Source: Bacteroidota bacterium (GTDB lineage Bacteria > Bacteroidota > Bacteroidia > B-17B0 > Aurantibacillaceae). From it: DNA of 64,000 nt. Each line of letters begins with the position of its first letter. Position 1 is the stretch's first letter. Below, piece by piece: positions 25,958 through 36,143 of this stretch. The DNA lies in NCBI GenBank assembly GCA_029237825.1, contig JAQZBQ010000009.1:124001-188000 (forward strand), in the 5' to 3' direction. Under the pieces are notes generated by a model, which had not been told where the DNA came from, did not search any database, and was given only the letters and a program-made list of their open reading frames with translations. The position numbers were made by a program, and so were the translations under genes.

Positions 25958-27178
25958 ATGTGGTGGGAACGATGGATACCTGAATCGTACTTAACGAAAA
26001 GCACTGTCTGTGGTGTTGAATGTGTTGTTGGTGATACAGGCACCTCATTTGAATACTCCATTTTACAAGTTAAAAAAAAGAAAATCGAAATTGTTTCGGA
26101 AGGGAGTTCAACAGATCCTCCTGAGATTTTAACCCTGGCAAAAAAATATTCTTCACCGATTACCTTAGCTATTAATGGAAAAGGAGTAATCATAAAGAAA
26201 ATTATCTTTAGTGAAAATGACTCACTAGAATTAAAAGACCTGTTAGCACAGCACCTGGCCGCTCTTAATGTTAATGACTTTTATGTACAGTTCTATAAAA
26301 ACGCTGATCATACCGGGCACGTGGCTCTTTGCCGGAAGGCACAGGTAAATGACCTGATCAATTTATTTGCAAAAGATAAAACTGAATTGATAAATGTATT
26401 TATTGGTCCTTTGGTCTGTAATTCGCTTGCCCTCGTTGCTTCTTCTTATAACCGTTTGGCTACAAGTACTCATCGTTTAGAGTTGGTCAATGGTTTTATA
26501 GATTCTATTCAATCAGGTAACTCTGAAGAAGAAAATTTGACCATTGATGACTTGAAAATTCCATCTTCAAAAATGGTCTCCTTTGCTTCTGGATTTGGAT
26601 ATTTTACAAAACAAACTAATTATCAATCGGATAATGCCGAATTGAATTCATTGCCGGAACGACATACTGAAAAAATAAAAACGAAATTTTTACTGACTGT
26701 ATTGATCATTGTTGCATTTTTAGTAAGCGCGGTTAATTCTGTATTGTTTTTCCAAAAGTTTGATGAGAGCAGTACCATGGAAGCGGAATTGAACCTATAC
26801 GAATCCAAGAATGCACAGATCACACAGTTACTGGAGAGTTATCAGAAAAAGAAGAATCTCATAGAGCAGGCTGGGATCTTTGATGACAAAAAAATGTCAG
26901 TGTATGCCGATAAAATTGCTGCCAGTATACCGAATGAAATTTTATTGAGAGAATTATATTTTAACCCGGAGGAGGGGGAAACGGAAGAAGACAGTCTTAC
27001 CAACTTTTCAGAAAACCAATTGATCATTAAAGGAAATTGCAGTAAAAGTTCCCTGGTAAACGAATGGATCAATATTTTGAAAAGCCAGAGTTTTGTGAAA
27101 ACGGTGAACCTGGAGACCTTTATTTATAACTCCGAAGGGCATTTACCGAATTTTGTTTTAGAAGTTGATACCCAATAA
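25958..27178 (+). CDS. GspL-like (PilM/PilN fusion-like) inner-membrane platform protein
   Basis: 406 aa from the ATG at 25958; an in-frame TTG lies 6 nt earlier. A cytoplasmic part (1-240) is followed by one membrane helix (~244-266, TVLIIVAFLVSAVNSVLFF), a periplasmic coiled coil and a PilN-like end with ILLRELYFNP and VNEWINILK. This layout (actin-like cytoplasmic domain, helix, PilN-type domain) fits GspL. Sequence similarity is low, so the name comes from topology and position between the secretin gene and the GspM-like gene. Confidence 0.65.
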   Translation: MWWERWIPESYLTKSTVCGVECVVGDTGTSFEYSILQVKKKKIEIVSEGSSTDPPEILTLAKKYSSPITLAINGKGVIIKKIIFSENDSLELKDLLAQHLAALNVNDFYVQFYKNADHTGHVALCRKAQVNDLINLFAKDKTELINVFIGPLVCNSLALVASSYNRLATSTHRLELVNGFIDSIQSGNSEEENLTIDDLKIPSSKMVSFASGFGYFTKQTNYQSDNAELNSLPERHTEKIKTKFLLTVLIIVAFLVSAVNSVLFFQKFDESSTMEAELNLYESKNAQITQLLESYQKKKNLIEQAGIFDDKKMSVYADKIAASIPNEILLRELYFNPEEGETEEDSLTNFSENQLIIKGNCSKSSLVNEWINILKSQSFVKTVNLETFIYNSEGHLPNFVLEVDTQ

Positions 27179-27180
27179 GC

Positions 27181-27720
27181 ATGTGGCAAAGTCTTACATA
27201 TTCTAAAAAAGTATATACCATTTTTGGAGGCTTTGTCCTGTTTTTACTTTTGGCCTATTCGCTTTCATTTTCAAAAACAATAAAGTTATTTAAGGAAACA
27301 AAGATTAAACAGGAGAAATTAGCCTGGCTGATGGAAAAAGAAAAAGAAATACCGGCTTTGCAATCGCAGATGGCTTTATTGGATAAGGCTTATAACTCTT
27401 CCGATTCGAGCTCTATCAGGGATCAACTGACGGCTTTTATATCAGAATATGCTGAAGAAAATGGTTGTGTTGTGACTGAGATTCCGCAAAAATCTTTTTA
27501 TTCAAGTTCCCAGTTGAATATCCAAACCAATAAATTTGTTGTTAAAGGAGATTTTAAATCTTTGTTGCAATTAATGTTGAATGTTGAAAGTCATTATAAT
27601 TATACTGCCAAAGTAGTATCGGCGAAATTTCACAGCGTTAAAGATCTTCAAACCAAACGAACAAACTTATATTTAACACTTATAACTCAATCATTCAGGC
27701 AACATGAAAAAAATACTTAA
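27181..27720 (+). CDS. GspM/PilO-like protein
   Basis: 179 aa. One N-terminal membrane helix (~14-30, YTIFGGFVLFLLLAYSL), a coiled coil (~35-75) and a C-terminal ferredoxin-like domain with the strand FVVKGDFKSLLQLMLNVE, typical of PilO. It starts 2 nt after the GspL-like gene. It probably pairs with the GspL-like protein in the inner-membrane platform. Confidence 0.65.
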   Translation: MWQSLTYSKKVYTIFGGFVLFLLLAYSLSFSKTIKLFKETKIKQEKLAWLMEKEKEIPALQSQMALLDKAYNSSDSSSIRDQLTAFISEYAEENGCVVTEIPQKSFYSSSQLNIQTNKFVVKGDFKSLLQLMLNVESHYNYTAKVVSAKFHSVKDLQTKRTNLYLTLITQSFRQHEKNT

Positions 27721-28705
27721 TTACGCAAATTTAATCTTATGCTTAGGCTTAATCGTAGCCTGCACAAAAGATTTTATTTTAAAAGATATCAAAAACGAGA
27801 CAGTGAGTATCATTGCGCCCGCGGATAATTTAAGTACACCCAATAACAACATTACTTTTTGGTGGGATGAACTGGATGGTGCTGAAAAATATAATCTTCA
27901 AATTGTAAAGCCAAATTTTAATTCTATTTCGCAGTTATATGTTGACACAACCATTACCAAAAATAAATTTTCTTACACGTTTACACCGGGAACTTATCAA
28001 TGGCGTATTAAAGCAATAAACGGAGGTGGGAGTACTGTTTATACTACGAGGACATTAATAATTGATACTACAAGTAACCTGAACCTGGTTTCGGTTGCTA
28101 TGATTGCACCTGCCAGTAATACTGTTCTTGCAAATAATAATGTTATTTTTTCCTGGAATCAACTGCCGGCGACTACTTACTATGAGTTATTAATTACCAG
28201 TTCTACAGGGTCAGTTACGACTGTTTCCAATATTCCTACCACGAGTTATTCTTACATTTTTCCTGTTTCTTCGGGAGTGGAGGAGAAATTCAGCTGGAAA
28301 GTAAAAGCTTATAATTCATTTAGTCAAACACAAAACAATTTGCCACGATCTTTCAGGATTGATCACAAATCTCCTTCTTTTCCTTCTTTAGCTTATCCGG
28401 TTAATGTTACTACCGTAAAAGATTCCGGGGCCTTTAGATGGAATTATTCAGGGATTTTTTCGGATATAAAATTTGATAGTCTATTCATAGGTACTTATCC
28501 TGATAGTACACTCACAAATCCAATCATAATTGTTGTTCCGCGGGCAGCAACCAACACAAGTACATTTAGTATCAAGCCTACTTTGGCATCTCCAACGAAC
28601 ACGCTTACTTCCTCCAATTATTATTGGTGGAAGGTAAAATCTATAGATTCGGTTGGGAATGTTTCCGCTCCATCAGCCGTATTTAAGTTTAAGCTAATGA
28701 ATTAA
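27704..28705 (+). CDS. Lipoprotein with fibronectin-III-like domains in the secretion operon
   Basis: 333 aa. A signal peptide with lipobox LIVAC at about residues 16-20 predicts a lipidated protein. Two or three ~90-residue FN3-like modules follow (WWDELDGAEKYNLQIVKP, then FSWNQLPATTYYELLI). It overlaps the GspM-like gene by 17 nt and the next gene by 1 nt, so it is an integral part of the operon. It may serve as a pilotin-like or surface component; standard T2SS has no direct equivalent. Confidence 0.65.
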   Translation: MKKILNYANLILCLGLIVACTKDFILKDIKNETVSIIAPADNLSTPNNNITFWWDELDGAEKYNLQIVKPNFNSISQLYVDTTITKNKFSYTFTPGTYQWRIKAINGGGSTVYTTRTLIIDTTSNLNLVSVAMIAPASNTVLANNNVIFSWNQLPATTYYELLITSSTGSVTTVSNIPTTSYSYIFPVSSGVEEKFSWKVKAYNSFSQTQNNLPRSFRIDHKSPSFPSLAYPVNVTTVKDSGAFRWNYSGIFSDIKFDSLFIGTYPDSTLTNPIIIVVPRAATNTSTFSIKPTLASPTNTLTSSNYYWWKVKSIDSVGNVSAPSAVFKFKLMN

Positions 28706-29208
28706 TGAGTAAAAAAGCCAAGACATATCTTCTTATTGTTATAATTATTTTATCCTGGGGTTATGTAGGCTATAAAATCTATAAGGCGCTTCAAGGTGAT
28801 GATGAGAAGGATCTAAACCTTGAAAGACCGGAAATAAAAAAAATAGTAGAAATCAATAAAAAAGATAGTGTGATTTTGCTATTAAATTATCCGGATCCTT
28901 TTCTAAAAGGAGGTAACTTTTCCAAAATAAATAATTCTGGGGTTCACTCTTCTTCTCCCAGAACTGAAAAACCTGTTCCTGTTATTAAGCCTGCACCAGT
29001 GGTGTCGCCCCAAGCATTTTTAGATATAAAATACGTCGGATTGGTTAGAAATAACGAAAAGGGAACTTCAACCGCTATGATGACCATAAATGGGAAATCG
29101 TCTTTTGTTAAAGTAAATGATGTGATGGAGGGCTATACTATCTTGGAAGTATCTCCAGTAACCGTTAAGCTTAAAAAGGGAAAAGAACTTCTTATAATTA
29201 CTAAATAA
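28705..29208 (+). CDS. GspC/PilP-like protein
   Basis: 167 aa. It has one membrane helix near residues 7-24, a linker containing YPDPF (the DPF element is common in PilP and Bacteroidota GspC-like proteins), a Pro-rich stretch, and a beta-rich domain (IKYVGLVRNN ... VKVNDVMEGYTILEVSP) like the HR/PilP fold that binds the secretin. It is the last gene of the plus-strand operon. Confidence 0.65.
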   Translation: MSKKAKTYLLIVIIILSWGYVGYKIYKALQGDDEKDLNLERPEIKKIVEINKKDSVILLLNYPDPFLKGGNFSKINNSGVHSSSPRTEKPVPVIKPAPVVSPQAFLDIKYVGLVRNNEKGTSTAMMTINGKSSFVKVNDVMEGYTILEVSPVTVKLKKGKELLIITK

Positions 29209-29549
29209 ACATTCATTTTCGCCTATCGGAATATACTTTAAAGGATTATTTTTTTTCTTAAAAATACCTTTTGAAATGATTTTGTTTTATGATTTCAAAA
29301 ACAAATTCATTTTTATATTACAAAAATCATAGATTAAACAAATAGTTATTAACAAGCATTTGTCAGGGCAGGGGGGCTAGTTTTGTGTCTTGAAGCAAAA
29401 GATACCAGTGTTTTATGGTACACTTTAGTTTTTAGAAGTGAGAATTGTCGCGACAATTACTGTACTTATCAACAATGCGTTGTTTGGTTGTATTTTACAA
29501 CTTGCATGATAGTGTTAATTTTTCTTAATTCGCAGAAAAATTCAATTTT
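29209..29549. other. Intergenic region between secretion and surface-protein operons
   Basis: 341 bp, no gene. TTTTGAAAT (29269-29277) and ATTTCAAAA (29292-29300) form an AT-rich hairpin that could end the secretion operon. A TAGTTTTG word at 29378-29385 fits a -7 box, with TTTG at 29359-29362 somewhat too close. A 16-bp palindrome lies at 29443-29458. Confidence 0.45.
29443..29458. promoter_or_regulatory. 16-bp perfect palindrome, possible operator
   Basis: AATTGTCGCGACAATT is fully self-complementary, with a GC core in AT-rich DNA, about 90 bp before the first gene of the surface-protein operon. It has the form of a dimeric repressor site. No regulator gene is adjacent. Confidence 0.4.
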
Positions 29550-29933
29550 ATGAAGAAACTTACAACATTTTTAAGCTTAACACTGTTTTTTTTAACATTA
29601 ACGTCCTTGGGTGCGAACAATTTTAGTTTTTCACTTAAAAAAGGTGTAAACAATGATACTTTAACCTGCACTTTTATGGTGAATGGTAATTCTACTTGTA
29701 AAACTAATATTGAGACGACACTAACTTCGCAAACAGGAGTTATCAGTGCAGTTTGGGATTCTGGCACAAAACAAATGACAGTAGTTTTTAAAGCGGCTCA
29801 AATAAAAAATTCTGATTTACATTCTTTTTTAGCAATGGCTGGTTACGACACCTCAGAATTAAGAGCTAAGCAATCCGTTTATGATGCTTTGCCGGCTTCA
29901 TGTAAATATACAAGAGAACCGGAAACTGAATAA
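29550..29933 (+). CDS. Secreted HMA-like (heavy-metal-associated fold) protein with altered metal site
   Basis: 127 aa with a signal peptide (about residues 1-21). Residues ~38-105 follow the HMA pattern (NSTCKTNIETTL, then VISAVWDSGTKQMTVVF and a GYDTSELRA helix). The usual metal loop CxxC is NxxC: N47 replaces the first Cys and C50 is the second. A further Cys, C118, lies in LPASCKY. It opens the large surface operon, 28 nt before the 2059-aa gene. Metal binding is doubtful without the first Cys. Confidence 0.6.
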   Translation: MKKLTTFLSLTLFFLTLTSLGANNFSFSLKKGVNNDTLTCTFMVNGNSTCKTNIETTLTSQTGVISAVWDSGTKQMTVVFKAAQIKNSDLHSFLAMAGYDTSELRAKQSVYDALPASCKYTREPETE

Positions 29934-29961
29934 TCTATTAAATTTTTAATATTCATTTTGT

Positions 29962-32900
29962 ATGATAAAAAGTAGAGTTAAACTACTCAGCTTTTGTTTG
30001 ATTTTTTTAATGCTAATCAGTATTAAAACTAAATCGCAAACAACTGTAACTATTGGCGATATTAATACAACCATGTATTCGGAGCGATATCCTTTTAATG
30101 GATATTATAACTATAGCTGGTCAAATATGCTTTACCTGAATAGTGAGGCTGGATCCGCAGGACAAATTACTAAGGTGTCGTTTTATGTGGTTAATACCCC
30201 TTCGAACTATACTATGAATAATCAATTAATTTATGTGAGGAATACGAGTGCTACAAGTTTTACAAACGCAAATTATCCGGGTACTTCAGGTTTTACACAA
30301 GTGTTTAACGGTACAATTACATACAACGGAGGTGGCTGGAAAACAATAACATTAAGCACACCCTTTAGTTATGATGGTACTTCAAACCTTGAGTTTCTAT
30401 TTGAAAACAGAGATGCAACTTATGCCACAGGCTTCCCTTATTTTGCCTATACCACTTCAACAGGAAGCAACCGTATGAGAAGAGATTACAATGACCCAAG
30501 CTTCCCAACATCCTGTGCAAATTGTTTAGCCTTAAATAGCATATTAAATATCCAGCTTACAAAACAATGCGCCAGTAACATGACGCTAACGGCAAGTTCA
30601 GCATCTGTTTGCAGTGGAACAAGTGCAACATTAAGCGCCAGTGGGGCAAGTGCCTATACATGGCTGCCTTCTGCCAGTTTAAATGCATCCAATGATGCCA
30701 GCGTTATTGCCACACCAACTGCCTCTACAATTTACACGATTACCGGTTTGGATGCCAACAGTTGTAGCCAGACAAAAACGTTGTCCCTTACTGTTTTAGC
30801 TTTACCAAATTTAACCATTACTCCAAATACACCATCTGTTTGTATTGGATCCAGTACCACATTAACAGCAACCGGAGCAACTAATTATACCTGGAGCCCT
30901 TCAACAGGATTAAATTCAACTACCTCTTCTTCTGTAATTGCTAATCCAACTGTAACAACCACCTATTCAATAACGGGAAGCAATAGTAACAATTGTATAA
31001 ACACGAAAACAGTTGCGGTAACTGTTTATTCGGTTCCTGTTTTAAATATAAGCCCAGGATCAACAACAATATGTAATGGTGGAGTTGCCAGCCTAACGGC
31101 ATCGGGAGCATCTGCTTATACCTGGACACCATCCAGTGGATTGAGTTCAACAAACTCTTCAACAGTAAACGCTAATCCGTCCTCTACAACAATTTATACT
31201 ATTATTGGCACCAGTAATGGTTGTAGCGGCATGATAACATCAACAGTTTCTGTTTCAAACATTAATGCTGGAACAGCAATAACAACCGGTTCGGGTAATA
31301 TTTGCAATAATAGCCAGGTCACTTTATCGCTTGATAGTAAACAAGCAGTAGCTATTGGAACAGGAACCTTAAACATTGAAAAATATCCGTTTAATGGGTA
31401 TTATAACTATAGTTGGTCTGATGCCATTTATACACAAAGCGATATAGGAGCAAGTGGAAACATTAGTAAAATATCTTTTTATGTAGATAATGCCCCTTCT
31501 AACTATGTGATGAATAATCAGTTGATATATATTAGAAATACTTCTGCTTCTTCATTTACCAATAGTAATTATCCCGGAACTTCGGGATTTACGCAGGTCT
31601 TTAGCGGATCCATTACTTATAATGGTTCAGGATGGAAAGAAATTACTTTTACCACCCCTTATTCATACAATGGCACTGATAATCTGGAATTTTTGTTTGA
31701 AAACCGAGATGCAACATACGCTACAGGATTTCCAACTTTTAGATATTCTGTAGTTTCATCAAGCCGTGTTAAAAGAGATTACCAGGATGCATCTTTCCCC
31801 AGCGCGTGTGTAAACTGTGCAACCTTTTCTAATACGCCTAATGTAAAGTTCACAATAGACAGAGCATTAAGCACTTTTGTAAAATGGCAATATTCCTATG
31901 ACGATAATACCTATAATGATCTGACCGGAGGTACGTCTTCCAGCTATTCAACCCAGGTTAATACATCTACCTATTTCAGGGCACAATCAACAAACGGAAG
32001 TTGTGCTGCTATCTCATCTTCTGTTTTTTACCAAACGAACAATAATTACTACGTAAATGATAATAGTACAATGGGGGACATTTATACTAGTGCTATTGGA
32101 AATTCTTCCAATGATGGGAGAAGTCCTTCAAAACCAAAATCATCCATCAGTGATGTATTAGCAACATATTCACTTACCTCTTGCGACACGATTTATGTAG
32201 ATAAAGGGAGTTACACTGAAGAAGTAAATATTACTTCGGCGGATGCCGGAAATGGAAACGGCTATATGGTAATTGAAGGTGCAGGGATTGATGTTTCTAT
32301 TCTAAACGCTCCTGCAAGTAAAAATAACATATTTATCAACCAGGCAAACAAAGTGAAAATTGAGAAATTCACTATGAATAGCACTCAAAGTACCTACAAC
32401 AATATTAAGATCCAGCAAGCGAATGCTAACATAGTTTCTAATAACAAATTAGTTCATAGCACCTCGTCTAATATTTACATGGTTGGAACATCGATTAGAG
32501 CTAATAGGAATGAATTTTTGAATAATCAAATTAATAATAGCTCCACTTCAGGTTATGGTGTTGCAGTTGTAGGTAATTGTGATAGCTTAGCTATCCGTGG
32601 AAATACTATTACAAATACAGGTTCTCTTGCTGGTATATTAATTTCTTCCACAAAAATATCCAATGATATATATTACCCGGCTTTTGGCGCAATTGATCAA
32701 AATACGATCACAGCACAAAATTATGGTGTGATCTTGTCGGGCCCTGATTTTCCGATTGCGAGCTATACGATATCAAGCAATAATATTGAGATAACAAGTA
32801 ATTCTTTAACCGATGGTGCTGCAATTTGGTTGGGCTCTGTTGGTAATTCTTCCGCTGAACAAAGTTTAATATTTAATAACAGATTGGCAGGTGGAAAAAA

Positions 32901-35900
32901 CGGAATTTATCTTTCTTCAGGAGTTAACTATGAAAAAATCTATAATAACTATGTAAGTAATAATAGTTATGGTTTGTATGTATCATCTTCCACCAGCTCG
33001 ATTGGAGAATTATATTTCAATTCATTTTATAATTCAACAGGTAACGTTTATTTTGTATCAAGCGCTTCTGCTTATTGGAAAATTAAAAACAACATACTAT
33101 ATAATTCTAATAATACGGCTTCTAACGCGTGTTTAAAAGTTGCTAATGCGATGACTTTTGTTGCGTGTAACAACAACCTGTACTATGCATCTAATGGTGC
33201 ATCTGTGGGGAGTTTTAATGGAATAAATTATTCAACATTAACTAATTGGCAAGCAATTGACCATGCAGATGAAACACCAAAAGGGGATGAAAATTCCATT
33301 TACGGAAACCCACTTTATATCAATTTTTCTCAAAACAACCTGGATGTTACTGCTTCTTCACCGGCTGCCGCATCAGGGGTATCCATTAGTGGTATTACAA
33401 GTGACATATATAATACAATGCGTTTGAATCCGCCTTTTATTGGAGCAGAAGAATTTTTGTTTTCAGTGGCAATATGTAATACACAAACAATAACCTGTAG
33501 TATTTCAACAGCTACATTAACAGGAACTACAGCGAGCAGTAATATTAGTTATAATTGGACCGGCCCATCTTCTGGCACACCGGCAGGGACATCACCAACT
33601 TCGTCGCTAACTATTGTCTCCGCAGTTGGAGTTTATACCTTGGTTGCTACCAACTCTAATAACGTTTCCATTACTGCAACTATCCAGGTTGTTGCTGATA
33701 ATACATTACCGAATGTGAATGCTGGTGCGGGCCAAATTATTACTTCCTCTATGCCAACTGCCACTTTATCTGGAAGCTCAACAACAGCAGGGGTAACATA
33801 TTCATGGACGCCCGGAGGTAGTACACCAACAAATTCGACCACAGTAGTTTCTTCCACAGGCGTTTATACTTTATCGGCTACAAACCCTACTAATGGATGT
33901 GTGGCAAGTTCTACGGTATTGGTAGCAAATAAAATGTCGGCTACAGCAACTATTTCAGATTATGAGAATGAGTCAATTAAAGGAAAAGCTATCCTTAACA
34001 TTACCGCAGGAATTCCACCTTACAATATTGCCTGGAATGGTGTAAAGATTCCTTTACCTTCTGTTGCTTACTCATTATTAAAGGATTCTTTATCTGGAGT
34101 AGCGATGGATTCCATTCAATTTATCCACTTTATTGATAGTTTAAGGCAGCGCACTGTATTTGATGGCTTGCAGCCAAGTACCAATTCGGCAGTGATATAT
34201 GATCAAACCAACGACTCTGTTATATTAAGTATCTCTGTAGGTTCAAAAATAAACGCATGGGCCTTTGCCCAAGGAGTTACCACATCCACTAATACTATCA
34301 ATAGCATAACCGTTGGAAACATAAATTATTTTTATGGGAAGGGAACTTCTATTACTCAGGAAGGTATTTTCTCTAATGGCAACCATAAGGCAATTCCTTC
34401 TACAGTAATTAACTTAGCCACAACTAATGAGATCAGTTTTGTAATGCCTGATAACACCGTTACCTCAGATGCAGGTATATTTGAACAAGCGTTCGCTTTA
34501 AGTGTGGATACACCTGATGTAAGCAACAAGACTCTTTTTAGATTTAATGGTAATGGAACGTATGATGTTATTGTTCAAAACAGCAGCATTTTTAACAGCA
34601 CTTTTTTATCAGGAGACTATTTCTCATTAAGGACGAACTTTGTTGCAGGTAAAATCACCTATTATAAAAACGAAGTAGAGGTAACGCAAGCAAACATTTC
34701 ATCGCTTAATGCTACAACAGGTTTTATGGCAAAGTTGGTTATGAGAAGTGCTGGTGGTACCATGTCTGGTTTAAAGGTTAAACTTCCTGTTGTTATTGGG
34801 CCACCACCACCACCATTTAATAAATGTTTAATTTATTCCTTATTATACCCAATTGTGGCGTCTGCCTCGCCTAATCCTATTTGTGCCGGATTGAACATTA
34901 GCCTTACGGGACAAATAATTGGTAATATTACTCCCTCATATGAATGGGTACCTGGAAATTTACCGGGCCAAGCACCGCCTGCGTTCCCCATCTTTTCATC
35001 TCAGATATATACATTGAATGTGACTATTAATGGCTGCACTCTAAAAAAACCTGTTCCGGTAGTTGTATTGCCTGTTCCAGCGGTTACTATTTCAGCTAAT
35101 ATGAACCCTATATGTTTGGGATCAGGCGTGATATTGTCTTCGCCAGTAATTACGGGAGCCACATACAAATGGTTTTTAGCCGCATCTCCGATTATTGGCG
35201 CAACGACTGAAGTGTATAATCCGCTAGCGGCTGGCAATTATTATTTACAGGTTGTAAACTCCTCCGGATGTTCTTCAAATTCAAATATTTTAACTGTTTT
35301 GGAAAGCCCAATTGTAAATGTAACCGCTCCTATAACTAATATATGTGCCGGTTCCGATGTTCTCTTGACTGCAAATGTAACCCCGGCAACTGGAAATTCA
35401 TATGAATGGCATTACAATTCAGGGCCTATTGGAACGAATATATCAACTCACTCTGCAGGTCTAGCAGGCACATATGATGTTAAGGTTACAAACACTAATT
35501 TATGTTCATCAACTTCCAATGTCATCACAATAAACGTTAGCAGCGGTTTAATTGCAAACGCTGGGCCGGATCAAATATTTACTTCAGGAAGTGTATCATT
35601 AGGAGGTGTACCGGCGGCTAGTGGGGGTGTACCTTCATATAACTACCAATGGTTGCCAAACACAGGCTTTTTAACTGGAAATTCAAATACGATACCTAAT
35701 CCCGATGTAGCACCAATTGGTTCAACAACATATACCCTTACTGTAACAGATGGAAATTTATGTACTGGAACTGACGAAGTTTTAATAACAAATGCGACTG
35801 GCATTATTTCCTTTGCAGTACCTTCGAAAATCATTGGTGCAGGATATTATAACGCTATTAGCAATAGAGTTTATTTTATGTTCGAGGAAGAATACAGAAC

Positions 35901-36141
35901 TTCTATTTTAAATTACACGATATATGACTACAATGTAACGACACTTGGCAATCCGGTAAACCAGTTAACTTGTGGCCTATACAATGCCTCTACCGGCATA
36001 GTTAATAATGCAAAGTCAATCGGAGATAATCGTTACTATATAGATATAACTTCATGTGGTACCTTAGTTAGCTCAAAATATTATTTATTAGAAATAGTAA
36101 ATGATAAAAAGGAAAAATTCTATTTAAAGTTTAAAATTTAA
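29962..36141 (+). CDS. Giant secreted multi-domain protein (Ig-like repeats and beta-helix)
   Basis: 2059 aa with a signal peptide ending about KSQ (residue 26). In order: a ~170-residue beta domain (YPFNGYYNYSWS, then NLEFLFENRDATYATGFP); three tandem ~80-residue Ig-like repeats (~205-430, each with GASAYTW or GATNYTW and a Cys at both ends); a second copy of the first domain (~470-625); a right-handed beta-helix region (~700-1150, many Asn turns); more Ig/PKD-like modules; and a C-terminal ~110-residue domain ending KYYLLEIVNDKKEKFYLKFK, which may be a sorting or anchoring domain. It is probably a surface or extracellular adhesin-like protein. 3 nt separate it from the next gene. Confidence 0.75.
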   Translation: MIKSRVKLLSFCLIFLMLISIKTKSQTTVTIGDINTTMYSERYPFNGYYNYSWSNMLYLNSEAGSAGQITKVSFYVVNTPSNYTMNNQLIYVRNTSATSFTNANYPGTSGFTQVFNGTITYNGGGWKTITLSTPFSYDGTSNLEFLFENRDATYATGFPYFAYTTSTGSNRMRRDYNDPSFPTSCANCLALNSILNIQLTKQCASNMTLTASSASVCSGTSATLSASGASAYTWLPSASLNASNDASVIATPTASTIYTITGLDANSCSQTKTLSLTVLALPNLTITPNTPSVCIGSSTTLTATGATNYTWSPSTGLNSTTSSSVIANPTVTTTYSITGSNSNNCINTKTVAVTVYSVPVLNISPGSTTICNGGVASLTASGASAYTWTPSSGLSSTNSSTVNANPSSTTIYTIIGTSNGCSGMITSTVSVSNINAGTAITTGSGNICNNSQVTLSLDSKQAVAIGTGTLNIEKYPFNGYYNYSWSDAIYTQSDIGASGNISKISFYVDNAPSNYVMNNQLIYIRNTSASSFTNSNYPGTSGFTQVFSGSITYNGSGWKEITFTTPYSYNGTDNLEFLFENRDATYATGFPTFRYSVVSSSRVKRDYQDASFPSACVNCATFSNTPNVKFTIDRALSTFVKWQYSYDDNTYNDLTGGTSSSYSTQVNTSTYFRAQSTNGSCAAISSSVFYQTNNNYYVNDNSTMGDIYTSAIGNSSNDGRSPSKPKSSISDVLATYSLTSCDTIYVDKGSYTEEVNITSADAGNGNGYMVIEGAGIDVSILNAPASKNNIFINQANKVKIEKFTMNSTQSTYNNIKIQQANANIVSNNKLVHSTSSNIYMVGTSIRANRNEFLNNQINNSSTSGYGVAVVGNCDSLAIRGNTITNTGSLAGILISSTKISNDIYYPAFGAIDQNTITAQNYGVILSGPDFPIASYTISSNNIEITSNSLTDGAAIWLGSVGNSSAEQSLIFNNRLAGGKNGIYLSSGVNYEKIYNNYVSNNSYGLYVSSSTSSIGELYFNSFYNSTGNVYFVSSASAYWKIKNNILYNSNNTASNACLKVANAMTFVACNNNLYYASNGASVGSFNGINYSTLTNWQAIDHADETPKGDENSIYGNPLYINFSQNNLDVTASSPAAASGVSISGITSDIYNTMRLNPPFIGAEEFLFSVAICNTQTITCSISTATLTGTTASSNISYNWTGPSSGTPAGTSPTSSLTIVSAVGVYTLVATNSNNVSITATIQVVADNTLPNVNAGAGQIITSSMPTATLSGSSTTAGVTYSWTPGGSTPTNSTTVVSSTGVYTLSATNPTNGCVASSTVLVANKMSATATISDYENESIKGKAILNITAGIPPYNIAWNGVKIPLPSVAYSLLKDSLSGVAMDSIQFIHFIDSLRQRTVFDGLQPSTNSAVIYDQTNDSVILSISVGSKINAWAFAQGVTTSTNTINSITVGNINYFYGKGTSITQEGIFSNGNHKAIPSTVINLATTNEISFVMPDNTVTSDAGIFEQAFALSVDTPDVSNKTLFRFNGNGTYDVIVQNSSIFNSTFLSGDYFSLRTNFVAGKITYYKNEVEVTQANISSLNATTGFMAKLVMRSAGGTMSGLKVKLPVVIGPPPPPFNKCLIYSLLYPIVASASPNPICAGLNISLTGQIIGNITPSYEWVPGNLPGQAPPAFPIFSSQIYTLNVTINGCTLKKPVPVVVLPVPAVTISANMNPICLGSGVILSSPVITGATYKWFLAASPIIGATTEVYNPLAAGNYYLQVVNSSGCSSNSNILTVLESPIVNVTAPITNICAGSDVLLTANVTPATGNSYEWHYNSGPIGTNISTHSAGLAGTYDVKVTNTNLCSSTSNVITINVSSGLIANAGPDQIFTSGSVSLGGVPAASGGVPSYNYQWLPNTGFLTGNSNTIPNPDVAPIGSTTYTLTVTDGNLCTGTDEVLITNATGIISFAVPSKIIGAGYYNAISNRVYFMFEEEYRTSILNYTIYDYNVTTLGNPVNQLTCGLYNASTGIVNNAKSIGDNRYYIDITSCGTLVSSKYYLLEIVNDKKEKFYLKFKI

Positions 36142-36143
36142 TT

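Noticed and set aside
29359-29385. TTTG / TAGTTTTG promoter for the surface operon
   Set aside because: The spacing between the two words (15 bp) is shorter than the usual ~19-21 bp, and the distance to the first gene is long; kept only as a remark.
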